Positions 16,265 to 24,281 of a stretch of DNA of 64,000 nt are shown here, one piece after another. A program made the position numbers and the translations under genes. The notes under the pieces were generated by a model. The model worked only from the letters and a program-made list of their open reading frames with translations. It ran no database searches and was not told the DNA's origin. The number at the start of each line of letters is the position of its first letter. Position 1 is the stretch's first letter. This stretch comes from Methylobacteriaceae bacterium (lineage in GTDB: Bacteria; Pseudomonadota; Alphaproteobacteria; Rhizobiales; Beijerinckiaceae): assembly GCA_020638195.1 (NCBI GenBank), contig JACKJC010000001.1, positions 609,001-673,000 on the forward strand, given 5' to 3'.

Positions 16265-17101
16265 TCAACGCGGCCGCGCGAAAATGTCGGTGTGGCCGAC
16301 TTCGACTTCGGCCCCCGTTCGGACCGCGCGCCAACTCTCGATCATCCGTGGATTCACGAGCCCGGTTTCACCGCAAGCCTGAGCGACCCCGTCAGCCAGC
16401 GCGGCGATCAACGCATCGTCGGCGCGCGTGAGCCGCCACGGACTGTCGCCCTGCGTGACCGCATAGCCCTGCGCCGCAAACAGGCGCGCGAGAATGTCCG
16501 TCGCGCGCGGGCCGGCCGCCGGGCCAAACCCCTTGTCGCGCGCCTGATGCGCATGGAAGGCGGCGAGCATGACGCCGTCGCGTGCGTCGGGCGGCGACCA
16601 GCTCTCGACGCCATTGTAGGTCAGCGCCGTATAGAAGGGCGCGCGCGCCGTAGCGACAGGGGCGACGAAGCCTTGCATCCAGCTTTCCGATACGAGATCG
16701 AACAGGGCGGCGGCCGTCACAAGATCCGCCCCGCCGATCACGCTCGCGACATCTCGCGCGAGATCGGTTTGCACGCATTCGACCTCGATCGTGCGCCCAT
16801 CCCGCAGCAGGCGCAGCGTTCCGTCTCCCGTTTCCTCGGCGGTCTCCGCCCATCGAGCGAGCCGCGCGCGCGCCGCGTCCAGCAGGATGGAATCGTGATC
16901 GACGAGGCGCCAGCTCTGCCGCGCGGGCAGGTGCGGCGCGAGCGCGCGCAGGTTCGATCCAGAGCCGCAGCCGAGATCGACGACCCGCACATGATCGCGC
17001 GTGGCGAAATGCGCGGCGCAGGTTGCGAGCACGTCTCCGTTGCGCGCGCGATGATCGGCGCCTTCGCGCAGATCGAGCCAGGCCGGATCGAAACCGCTCA
17101 T
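16265..17101 (-). CDS. Class I SAM-dependent methyltransferase
   Basis: A 278-residue Rossmann-fold methyltransferase. Motif I, VVDLGCGSGSNLRALAPHL, lies near residues 40-58, followed by an acidic LVDHDS loop. No substrate family is recognised. It is the last gene of a four-gene minus-strand operon (MDR dehydrogenase, pterin-synthase-like, GT4, methyltransferase), and its ATG overlaps the glycosyltransferase stop by 4 bp. Tailoring of the small molecule made by that operon is the likely job, which is inference. Confidence 0.85.
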   Translation of the reverse strand: MSGFDPAWLDLREGADHRARNGDVLATCAAHFATRDHVRVVDLGCGSGSNLRALAPHLPARQSWRLVDHDSILLDAARARLARWAETAEETGDGTLRLLRDGRTIEVECVQTDLARDVASVIGGADLVTAAALFDLVSESWMQGFVAPVATARAPFYTALTYNGVESWSPPDARDGVMLAAFHAHQARDKGFGPAAGPRATDILARLFAAQGYAVTQGDSPWRLTRADDALIAALADGVAQACGETGLVNPRMIESWRAVRTGAEVEVGHTDIFARPR

Positions 17102-18159
17102 GCCGCCGCTCCCGCGCGCACGGCCGCGAGGAAGGCCTGCGCCGTATCGCTCCAGCGGAACTGCGTCTGCGCGGCCTGCCAGGCGCCGTCGGCAAGGCGC
17201 GCGCGCAAGGCGGCGTCGCTGATCAATGCCTCGAGATGCTTGGCAAGCGCTTGCACATCGCCGGCTGGATAGGTGAGCGCGCCACTTTTGGGCACAGCGC
17301 CGGCGCCGGCGACCTCGCGCGTCGCAATCACGGGAAGGCCGCGCGCCACAGCTTCCGCGATCGCCATGCCGAAGCCCTCGAAATGCGAGGGCGTGACGAA
17401 GATGTCCGCGCCCGCATATCCCGCAGCGATTTCGTCCGCGACCATGGCGCCAGCGAGCCGGATGCGTTCACCGAGACCCTGCGCCATGATCAGCGCGGCA
17501 ATGTCGCGCGCGTAGTCGGGCGCGAGGTCGAGCGAACCGGCAATCGTCAGCCGCCAGTCGCCGTCAACCAGCGCCAGCGCGCGCACGAGGTCGCCATAGG
17601 CCTTGCGCGGCGTCAGCGAGCCGACCGAAAAAAGACGCACGACGCCATCCTGCGAACCTTGCGCGCGCGGCGCCGGATCGACGCCGGGCGGCGCGAAGAA
17701 CAGGCGCTCGCGCGGCATGGAAAATTCCTTTTCGACAATGTCCGCTGTCATCGCGCTCGTGGTCACGACGACGCCGGCGCAATCGAGCGCGACCTGTTCG
17801 CTGGCGCGCAGCCGCGCCGCCATGTCCGATGTGAGGCCCGCTTCGAGAAAGAGTGGGTGATGCACCAGCGCCAACGGGCGCGGCGTGAGCGCTGAGATCA
17901 ATCGCGCGGGCAGGACCGCATAGGCGAGCCCGTCAATCGCCAGCGCGTCGCGGTCGCCACCCGCCAGCAGGCGCTGCGTCTCCGCGAGATCGTCGGCTGT
18001 CGGATAGGGGAAGGACGCCGGAAGCGCGATCGGCCTGATGTCGCAGCCGAGGCCTTCGAGTTCGCGCATCACACGCCGGTCGTAGCCATAGCCGCCGGTC
18101 GGCGCATTTATGTCGCCGGGATAGGCGAAGTCGATCCGCAGCATTGGACCTTCGCTCAC
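17098..18159 (-). CDS. Glycosyltransferase, GT4 family
   Basis: A 353-residue GT-B fold retaining glycosyltransferase. The C-terminal half has SVGSLTPRKAYGDLVRAL and the nucleotide-sugar binding region THPSHFEGFGMAIAEAVARG-like (read as TPSHFEGFGMAIAEA), with the E-x7-E arrangement of GT4 enzymes. The N-terminus begins LRIDFAYPGDINAPTGGYGY. The start used is GTG at 18157-18159, which overlaps the TGA of the pterin-synthase-like gene (GTGA); an ATG five codons on is possible. Acceptor and sugar are unknown. Its coupling to a pterin-synthase-like gene suggests it glycosylates a pteridine-like or related small molecule. Confidence 0.87.
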   Translation of the reverse strand: MSEGPMLRIDFAYPGDINAPTGGYGYDRRVMRELEGLGCDIRPIALPASFPYPTADDLAETQRLLAGGDRDALAIDGLAYAVLPARLISALTPRPLALVHHPLFLEAGLTSDMAARLRASEQVALDCAGVVVTTSAMTADIVEKEFSMPRERLFFAPPGVDPAPRAQGSQDGVVRLFSVGSLTPRKAYGDLVRALALVDGDWRLTIAGSLDLAPDYARDIAALIMAQGLGERIRLAGAMVADEIAAGYAGADIFVTPSHFEGFGMAIAEAVARGLPVIATREVAGAGAVPKSGALTYPAGDVQALAKHLEALISDAALRARLADGAWQAAQTQFRWSDTAQAFLAAVRAGAAA

Positions 18160-18554
18160 ACCTTGCCTTCATACCAGCCGCGCGCGACATGCGATTCGTG
18201 CAGGGTCACGCGGATGCGCTCGACGCCTTCGCCGCCGGGCCCGAGCGCGCCGGTGCGCGCGGCCTCCGCCATCTGCAGGAAGATGTGACGGCTCAAGAAT
18301 TCCGTCGTCGTCTGCTTGCCCCTGAATTCCGGCAGATCGTCGAGATTGCGATAGGCGAGCGGCGCCAGCGCCGCGTCGAGCGCGCTGTGCGCGCGGCCGA
18401 TGTCGACGACGACGCCGTCCGCCGTCAGCTCTTCGCGCATGAAGGCGACGTCGATCACGAAGGTCGCGCCGTGCAGGCGTTGCGCGGGCCCGAACAGGTC
18501 GCCCTTGAAGGAATGCGCGATCATGATGTGGGATCGCACTTCAACCGCGTACAT
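18156..18554 (-). CDS. 6-pyruvoyl-tetrahydropterin synthase / QueD-like protein lacking catalytic residues
   Basis: A 132-residue T-fold protein, full length for the PTPS/QueD family. The family outline is clear: HIMIAHSFKGDLFGPAQRLH, YRNLDDLPEF, TTEFLSRHIF and LHESHVARGWYE. Canonical members use Cys-x3-His-Gly-His plus an Asp-His pair. Here the Cys position is Ala24, HGH is H28-G29-A30, and the Asp-His pair appears to be A67-Y68. Thus the catalytic triad and one zinc histidine are missing. It may bind a pteridine without the usual reaction, or catalyse a different one. It sits 10 nt after an MDR dehydrogenase gene and overlaps the GT4 gene. Confidence 0.85.
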   Translation of the reverse strand: MYAVEVRSHIMIAHSFKGDLFGPAQRLHGATFVIDVAFMREELTADGVVVDIGRAHSALDAALAPLAYRNLDDLPEFRGKQTTTEFLSRHIFLQMAEAARTGALGPGGEGVERIRVTLHESHVARGWYEGKV

Positions 18555-18564
18555 GGAATTCCTT

Positions 18565-19581
18565 TCAATCGTAGACGACGAGGGGGACGACGCCAGGCGC
18601 GCCGGGCGCGAGCAGGCGCGGCAGTTCTTCTGCCAGATTCGCGAAGGCGACGCGCTCGCCCAGAAGCATGTCGAGCCGCGCGTCCGCGAGCAGATCGAGC
18701 GCTTTGGCGAGCCGCCGTGCGTGGCTCCAGCGCGGCCGCCGCGACGGGGAGACCTGCCCGACCTGCGAGGAGACGATCTGCAGGCGCTTCGCGTGAAACG
18801 CGCCGCCCAGCGGCGTCTCGATCGCGCGGTCGCCGTACCAGCTCATCTCGACGAGCCGCGCCTCATTGCCACAGGCCGTGATCGCCGCCGCGAGCCCCGC
18901 CGATGTCGCGGAGGCGTGAAAGACAACATCCGCATCGCGGACGGCGCCCGCATCGGACGAATAGCGAGCGCCAAAAGCCATTGCGATCGGCGCGCGAGAA
19001 GCGTCGGGATCGATGAGTGTGACCTCGGCGCCGGGCAGGGCGGCGGACAGGTGCGCGATGAGCAGGCCGACCGCGCCGCCGCCGAAGATTACGATCCGGT
19101 CGCCTGGCCCCGCGCCGGAATCCCAAAGCGCGTTCAGCGCGGTTTCCATGTTGGCGGCGAGAACCGCGCGCGCCGCGGGTACGGTCTCAGGCACGACCGC
19201 CATCATCGAAACGGGCGCGACGAAAAGATCCTGATGCGGATGCAGCGCGAAGATCGTGCGTCCCACGAGATTGCGCGGACCGGCCTCGACCCTTGCGACG
19301 GCGCAATAGCCGTATTTCACCGGGAACGGAAAATCGCCCTCCTGCAGGGGCGCGCGCATGGCCGCATATTCGCTCTCGGGCACGCGCCCGTCTGACACCA
19401 GACGCTCCGTGCCCCGGCTGATGGCCGAAAACAGCGTCCGCGCCACCGCCTCGCCCTCCCCGGGGGCGGGAACCGTGTTCACGCGCAGTTCAGCGCGGCC
19501 GGGCAAAACATGCCACAGCGCCCGCGCCATTGGCGCGGCCCCTGCTTTCCTCAGCGGCGCTTCCGCCTGACGCGACGTCAT
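18565..19581 (-). CDS. Zinc-binding-type MDR dehydrogenase
   Basis: Medium-chain dehydrogenase/reductase family protein of about 338 aa. The cofactor site RIVIFGGGAVGLLIAHLSA is a Rossmann dinucleotide-binding motif. The N-terminal GroES-like domain has SAISRGTERLV, with no cysteine-rich structural-zinc lobe, so zinc binding is doubtful. It resembles the BchC-like and related subgroup more than classical alcohol dehydrogenases. The start is ATG 19581; ATG 19530 (MARALWHV) is an alternative. It is the first gene of the operon with the pterin-synthase-like, GT4 and methyltransferase genes, and is divergent from the OpgH-like gene 51 bp away. Confidence 0.85.
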   Translation of the reverse strand: MTSRQAEAPLRKAGAAPMARALWHVLPGRAELRVNTVPAPGEGEAVARTLFSAISRGTERLVSDGRVPESEYAAMRAPLQEGDFPFPVKYGYCAVARVEAGPRNLVGRTIFALHPHQDLFVAPVSMMAVVPETVPAARAVLAANMETALNALWDSGAGPGDRIVIFGGGAVGLLIAHLSAALPGAEVTLIDPDASRAPIAMAFGARYSSDAGAVRDADVVFHASATSAGLAAAITACGNEARLVEMSWYGDRAIETPLGGAFHAKRLQIVSSQVGQVSPSRRPRWSHARRLAKALDLLADARLDMLLGERVAFANLAEELPRLLAPGAPGVVPLVVYD

Positions 19582-19632
19582 CCGGTCCCTCTCGGCGCTT
19601 CCGGATTGCGATGATTTGCTGCAAGAAGCCTT

Positions 19633-21417
19633 ATGCGACATTCGCCCATGACGGCAATCGAAACAACCACGACGCCCGCCGGCTTGCAGACGCAGGCCCG
19701 GGTCGCGCGTCGCCGCTGGATTGTGCTCGCGCTCAATCTCGCGGTCTATGGCGGCCTTGCGATCTGGCTCGAGCGCATCCTGTCGGTCGGGGGCTGGAGT
19801 TTCGTCGACGTAGTTTTCTTTGTCTGTTTTCTGGTCGCCGCGCCCTGGGCGGTCCTGGGCTTCGTCAACGCCGCGCTGGGGCTCTGGCTCTTGCGGTTCT
19901 CGCGGCATGGGCTCGACCGTGCGGCGCCTTTCGTCGCGGCAGGCGAGGTCGCCGCGCCACTCGCGCGGAACTATGCGCTGATCATGACCATACGCAACGA
20001 AGACGCTGCCCGCGCCGTCGGACGCCTCATACGCATGGAGGCGGAATTATCGGCAACCGCCGACACGGAGCATTTTTCCTATCATCTCCTGTCCGACACG
20101 TCGGACGAAGCGATAGCTGCGGCCGAGGAGCGCGAGATCGCCAATTGGCGTGCCGCGCGGCCGGACGCGGCGGCGCGTGTCCATTATCGGCGTCGCATCG
20201 ACAATGCCGGCTTCAAGGCCGGCAATGTCCGCGAATTCTGCGCACGCTGCGCGGACGCCTACGAGGCAATGATCGTGCTCGACGCCGACAGCTACATGCG
20301 CGCTGACGCCGTCCTGCAGCTGGCCCGCATCGCAGAGGCCTACCCGAAGATCGGCATCCTGCAGTCGCTCGTCGTCGGCGCGCCGTCCCGCTCCGCCTTC
20401 GCGCGACTGTTCCAGTTCGGCATGCGCGCGGGCATGCGGTCCTATACGGCCGGCGCCGCTTGGTGGACCGCCGATTGCGGTCCCTTCTGGGGGCACAATG
20501 CGCTGGTGCGCATCCGCCCGTTTCTCGACCATTGCGATCTTCCGACCCTGCGCGGCCGCCCGATCCTGTCGCATGACCAGCTCGAAGCCGCGCTGATGCG
20601 CGCGGCCGGCCACGAGGTCCGCGTGCTCCCGGTCGAGCGCGGCAGCTTCGAGGAGAATCCGCCCGACATGGTCGAATTCTCCAATCGCGACCTGCGCTGG
20701 TGCCAGGGCAACATGCAGTACTGGCGCCTCGTCGGCCTGCCTGGCCTTCTGCCGGTCAGCCGCTTCCAGCTCGCCTGGGCCATTTCCATGTTCATCAGCC
20801 TGCCCGCCTCGCAGATCATGCTGCTCGCGGCGGCGGTGAAGCCCTTCGACGGCGAGCCGCTCGCCGCCTTCCCGACCGCCTCGGCGATCACGTTTTATTT
20901 CGTCTATCTCGCAATAGCCCTCGCTCCGAAACTCGCGGGCTACGCCGATGTGTTGCTCGGACGCGAGACGGCGCGATACGGCGGCGCGGCCCGCTTTTCC
21001 GCAGGCGTCTCCCTCGAGCTTTGCGCCTCCTATCTGCTGTCGGCTGCGACCGCGTTTCGCACCTCCCTGTTCCTGATGGGCCTGCCTTTCGGCCGCGATC
21101 TGTCGTGGGGCAGCCAGCAGCGCGACGCCCATGAATTGTCCTGGAGCGCGGCGGCCGCGCCGTTCTGGCCGGGCATGCTGTTCGCGGCGGCGCTCATCGT
21201 CATGCTCGCCGCTGGCGCGCCTGCCGCCATTCCCTATGCGCTGCCCTTTGTGGCCGGAATGTTTCTCGCCATACCCTTCGCGAAATTCACGGCCGCGCCC
21301 GGCCTCGGCGCCGCCATGGCGGATGCGGGCCTTTGCGCGACGCCAGAGGAGGTTTCGCGATCGCTTCCCGCGTCCGGATCGGTCAGGCCGGCGTTACCCG
21401 CCGCAGCGTCAGATTGA
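19633..21417 (+). CDS. OpgH/MdoH-like glucans biosynthesis glucosyltransferase
   Basis: Inner-membrane GT2 glucosyltransferase of 594 aa, shorter than typical enterobacterial OpgH (about 850 aa) but like the short alphaproteobacterial forms. The N-terminus has two membrane helices, then the catalytic domain with NYALIMTIRNEDAAR, the DAD motif in VLDADSYMRAD, a WTADCGPFWGHNALVR segment, and RDLRWCQGNMQYW of the Q/R-x2-RW type. Several C-terminal helices follow. Such enzymes build osmoregulated periplasmic glucans. No opgG partner lies nearby. The 3' end overlaps convergent alkB by 35 bp. Confidence 0.88.
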   Translation: MRHSPMTAIETTTTPAGLQTQARVARRRWIVLALNLAVYGGLAIWLERILSVGGWSFVDVVFFVCFLVAAPWAVLGFVNAALGLWLLRFSRHGLDRAAPFVAAGEVAAPLARNYALIMTIRNEDAARAVGRLIRMEAELSATADTEHFSYHLLSDTSDEAIAAAEEREIANWRAARPDAAARVHYRRRIDNAGFKAGNVREFCARCADAYEAMIVLDADSYMRADAVLQLARIAEAYPKIGILQSLVVGAPSRSAFARLFQFGMRAGMRSYTAGAAWWTADCGPFWGHNALVRIRPFLDHCDLPTLRGRPILSHDQLEAALMRAAGHEVRVLPVERGSFEENPPDMVEFSNRDLRWCQGNMQYWRLVGLPGLLPVSRFQLAWAISMFISLPASQIMLLAAAVKPFDGEPLAAFPTASAITFYFVYLAIALAPKLAGYADVLLGRETARYGGAARFSAGVSLELCASYLLSAATAFRTSLFLMGLPFGRDLSWGSQQRDAHELSWSAAAAPFWPGMLFAAALIVMLAAGAPAAIPYALPFVAGMFLAIPFAKFTAAPGLGAAMADAGLCATPEEVSRSLPASGSVRPALPAAASD

Positions 21418-21997
21418 TCCGCGCGTCATTGGCGATGAGCGTCGACGTCGCCGGGTAGAGGCGATCGACGCCGTGATAGCAGAAGCGTGATTCGCCGCCG
21501 ATGACGACGACATCGCCCGAAGACAGCTTCACGGACCTCGTTGGATCGTTCCGCTTCGGCCCGCCGTAGCGGAACAGGCAGGCCGCGCCGAGCGAGAACG
21601 ACAGCACCGGCGCGCGCGGTTCTTTTTCGTCGGCATCGACATGCAGGCCCATGCGCGCGCCGGCGTCGTAGAAGTTCACGAGACAGGCTTCAGGCGGCGG
21701 ATCGAAGCCTGCGAGTTCGCGCCAGGCGTCGATGAGCGTGGGCGGCATGGCCGGCCATGGTTCTCCAGTGAGGGGATGCGTCGCCTGATAGCGGTAGCCG
21801 CCATCGCGATCGGACACCCAGCCGAGCGACCCGCAATTGGTCATGCGCACGGAAAACGGCTTTCCCGTGCGCGGCATCGTGGGGGTGAACAGGGGCGCGG
21901 CGCGCACCACCTCGCGGATGTCGGCGAGCAGCGCTTCCTGATGGGCGCGCGAAAAACGCGCCGGGTGCAAGATCAGCCCCGGCGCGAGTTCGATCAC
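21383..21997 (-). CDS. alkB: AlkB-type alpha-ketoglutarate-dependent dioxygenase
   Basis: A 204-residue Fe(II)/2-oxoglutarate dioxygenase that removes alkyl groups from DNA or RNA bases. It shows the iron-binding H-x-D in NFYDAGARMGLHVDADE, the distal histidine in CYHGVDR, and the 2-oxoglutarate arginine region NDARINLTLRRV. The substrate lid motif VRMTNCGSLGW is also typical of AlkB. The start is taken as GTG 21995-21997, overlapping the gpmA stop by GTGA. The open frame continues upstream in the gpmA region but that part is not coding. Confidence 0.9.
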   Translation of the reverse strand: MIELAPGLILHPARFSRAHQEALLADIREVVRAAPLFTPTMPRTGKPFSVRMTNCGSLGWVSDRDGGYRYQATHPLTGEPWPAMPPTLIDAWRELAGFDPPPEACLVNFYDAGARMGLHVDADEKEPRAPVLSFSLGAACLFRYGGPKRNDPTRSVKLSSGDVVVIGGESRFCYHGVDRLYPATSTLIANDARINLTLRRVTPA

Positions 21998-22614
21998 GCA
22001 GTCAGGACCTTCTTGGATTCGACCGTCGAATCCGCCTTCAGCCGGTAGACCAGCGGCACACCGGTATCGAGCTCCATCGACGGGATCGTCTCCGGCGTCA
22101 GGCCGTCGAGCACCATCACCAGCGCGCGCAGGGAATTGCCGTGCGCGGCGACGATCGTGCGCTTGCCGTTGAGCACGCCCGGCAGGATGTGCTGGCAATA
22201 GTAAGGCAGCACGCGCGCGACAGTGTCCTTCAGGCTTTCGCCGCCGGGCGGCGAGACGTCGTACGAGCGCCGCCAGATGTGCACCTGGTCCTCGCCCCAT
22301 TTCTTGCGCGCGTCGTCCTTGTTGAGGCCGGAGAGATCGCCGTAGTCGCGCTCGTTCAGAGCCTGGTCGCGTGTGGTGGCGAGGCCGGGTTGGCCGAGTT
22401 CGTCGAGCACCAGCTTCAGCGTGTGCTGCGCGCGCGTCAGCGCGGATGTGTAGGCCGTGTCGAACGACAGGCCGAGCGCCTTCAGGCGATGGCCGGCGGC
22501 CTTGGCTTCCTCGATGCCCTTGGGCGTGAGGTCGGGGTCCTTCCAGCCGGTGAAGAGATTCTTGAGGTTCCAGTCGCTCTGGCCGTGGCGGACGAGGACG
22601 AGCAGGCGGTCCAT
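21994..22614 (-). CDS. gpmA: 2,3-bisphosphoglycerate-dependent phosphoglycerate mutase
   Basis: Glycolytic/gluconeogenic enzyme of 206 aa that interconverts 3- and 2-phosphoglycerate. The N-terminal phosphohistidine motif LVRHGQSDWNLKNLFTGWKD and the second histidine motif AAHGNSLRALVMVLDG are intact, and the PPGGESLKDTVARVLPYY region fits the dPGM family. It lies downstream of dapB across a 100-bp palindromic repeat and is coupled to alkB at its 3' end. A GGAG ribosome site precedes the ATG. Confidence 0.95.
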   Translation of the reverse strand: MDRLLVLVRHGQSDWNLKNLFTGWKDPDLTPKGIEEAKAAGHRLKALGLSFDTAYTSALTRAQHTLKLVLDELGQPGLATTRDQALNERDYGDLSGLNKDDARKKWGEDQVHIWRRSYDVSPPGGESLKDTVARVLPYYCQHILPGVLNGKRTIVAAHGNSLRALVMVLDGLTPETIPSMELDTGVPLVYRLKADSTVESKKVLTA

Positions 22615-22630
22615 GATGTCTCCTTGAATT

Positions 22631-22730
22631 CCCTCCCCCCTTGTGGGGGAGGGTTAGGGTGGGGGGTCGAGGTATCCTGCGAGATTGCGCGACCCCCTCC
22701 CCCGCCCCTCCCCACAAGGGGGAGGGGAGG
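22631..22730. repeat. Palindromic repeat (CCCTCCCCCC...GGGGGGTCG family)
   Basis: A 100-bp element with ends CCCTCCCCCCTTGTGGGGGAGGG and CCCCTCCCCACAAGGGGGAGGGG, and an inner GGTCGAGG...GCGCGACC pairing. Relatives lie at 23664-23790, 31621-31787 and 61753-61878. It separates gpmA from dapB. Confidence 0.85.
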
Positions 22731-22747
22731 AGGCCAGCGCTTAAGCA

Positions 22748-23560
22748 TCAGTCGTTGAGCCCGAGCACGTCGAGCATGGAATATTGGCCGGGCTTGCGCC
22801 CGCGCGCCCAGAGCGCCGCCTTGATCGCGCCATTGGCGAACAGGCTGCGGTCTTCCGCATGGTGCGAAAGCGTGATGCGTTCGCCCGCGCCCGCGAGAAT
22901 GACGGAATGATCGCCGATCACCGTGCCGCCGCGCAGCGTCGCGAAGCCGATGTCGCCGATCTTGCGCGCGCCGGTATGTCCATCGCGCGAGCGCACGGAA
23001 TGCTCGGCGAGATTGATGTCGCGTCCGCGAGCGGCGGCTTCGCCCAGCAGCAGCGCGGTGCCGGAGGGCGCATCGACCTTCATGCGGTGATGCATTTCCA
23101 GTATTTCGATGTCCCATTCGGGACCGAGCGCGGCGGCGGCCTTCTGCACGAGAACGGCGAGCACATTGACGCCGAGGCTCATATTGCCCGAGCGCACGAT
23201 CGGCGCATGGCGCGCGGCGGCGGCGATCTTGGCGAGATCATCGCCCGAAAGACCAGTCGTGCCGATGATATGCGCGATGCGCGCTTGCGCGGCGAGCGCG
23301 GCGAGTTCGATCGTGGCGGACGGCGCCGTGAAATCGACGATGCCTTCGGCGTTGACGACCGCGGCCAGCGCATCGTCGGTCACGGGAACGCCGAGCGGCC
23401 CGACGCCGGCGAGATCGCCCGCATCCTTGCCCAGCGCGGGAGAGCCCGCGCGCTCCAGCGCCGCGCAGACCATGACGCCCGGCGCCTCCGTGATCGCCTT
23501 GACGAGCGCCCGGCCCATGCGGCCGCCCGCGCCCATCACCACCAGCCGCATGTCCGCCAT
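22748..23560 (-). CDS. dapB: 4-hydroxy-tetrahydrodipicolinate reductase
   Basis: Lysine/diaminopimelate pathway enzyme of 270 aa that reduces hydroxytetrahydrodipicolinate with NAD(P)H. The N-terminus has the dinucleotide motif VMGAGGRMGRALVKAI. The catalytic signature EMHHRMKVDAPSGTAL contains the conserved H-H-x2-K-x-D-x-P-S-G-T. Residues between include IGTTGLSGDDL and SGNMSLGVNVL, typical of DapB. It is upstream of gpmA on the minus strand, an arrangement seen in many Hyphomicrobiales. Confidence 0.96.
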   Translation of the reverse strand: MADMRLVVMGAGGRMGRALVKAITEAPGVMVCAALERAGSPALGKDAGDLAGVGPLGVPVTDDALAAVVNAEGIVDFTAPSATIELAALAAQARIAHIIGTTGLSGDDLAKIAAAARHAPIVRSGNMSLGVNVLAVLVQKAAAALGPEWDIEILEMHHRMKVDAPSGTALLLGEAAARGRDINLAEHSVRSRDGHTGARKIGDIGFATLRGGTVIGDHSVILAGAGERITLSHHAEDRSLFANGAIKAALWARGRKPGQYSMLDVLGLND

Positions 23561-23663
23561 GGGAAAGGTTCCTCCAGAAGCGCGCCTCTATAGCCGATGC
23601 AGGCCGCGGGCGCACCCCCGGCGGATCAAGGCGGTTAGGGGATCGTGACGGTGCAGCAAACTG

Positions 23664-23790
23664 TCCCCTCCCCCCGTGTGGGGGAGGTCTAGGGTGGGGG
23701 GTCGAGGAATCTATCCGGAGATTGCGCGACCCCCTTCCCCACAAGAGCCTGCGCCCGGGCGCGCGCAAGCGCGACCCGGGTGGGGAGGGG
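23664..23790. repeat. Palindromic repeat (CCCTCCCCC family) with nested insertion
   Basis: Same family as 22631-22730 (shared ...GGTCTAGGGTGGGGGGTCGAGG... and GAGATTGCGCGACCCCCT). Its right arm is split by a separate palindrome near 23753-23780, CGCCCGGGCGCGCGC-AAGC-GCGACCCGGGTG. It lies between dapB and the GNAT gene. Confidence 0.8.
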
Positions 23791-23798
23791 AGAGAGCC

Positions 23799-24281
23799 CT
23801 ACAGGGTCTGAAACAGCACCAGCGCATCGACATACCCGTGGACCGGATGCGCAAACGCCCCCGGCAGCCGACCGACGATCGCAAAACCCATCGCCTGCCA
23901 CAGGCGCACGGCTCGCGTATTGGTCGAGATCACGAGATTGAACTGCATGGCGCGGAAGCCGCGCCGCCGCGCCTCGTCCAGCGAATGCGCGCACATCGCG
24001 CGCGCGACGCCCCTGCCGAAGCAATCCACAGCTGTCATGTAGCCGCAATTGGCGACATGCGCGCCGGCGCCGGTCGTATTCGCGCGCAGATAATAGGTCC
24101 CGACGATACGCCCGCTGTCCTCGGCCACGAAGACTGCGTGGTCAGGGTTGAACCAGTAGGCGAGCGCGTCGCGCTCGCTCAAGTCGCGCGGCAGCGGATA
24201 GGTCTCGCCGGCGCGGATCGTCGGTTCGAGAATCCGCCAGATCGCGCCGGCATCGTCCGGCCCTGCGGCGCGGACGATCAT
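23799..24281 (-). CDS. GNAT family N-acetyltransferase
   Basis: A 160-residue acetyl-CoA-dependent acyltransferase. It starts MIVRAAGPDDAGAIWRILEP, typical of GNAT proteins. The acetyl-CoA site is in the CFGRGVARAMCAHSLDEARR stretch (R/Q-x2-G-x-G/A type), and a MQFNLVISTNTRAVRLWQ segment follows, as in PhnO/RimI-like members. The substrate is unknown. Its start overlaps the pheT stop by 4 bp, so it is expressed with the phenylalanyl-tRNA synthetase genes, though no functional link is evident. Confidence 0.88.
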   Translation of the reverse strand: MIVRAAGPDDAGAIWRILEPTIRAGETYPLPRDLSERDALAYWFNPDHAVFVAEDSGRIVGTYYLRANTTGAGAHVANCGYMTAVDCFGRGVARAMCAHSLDEARRRGFRAMQFNLVISTNTRAVRLWQAMGFAIVGRLPGAFAHPVHGYVDALVLFQTL

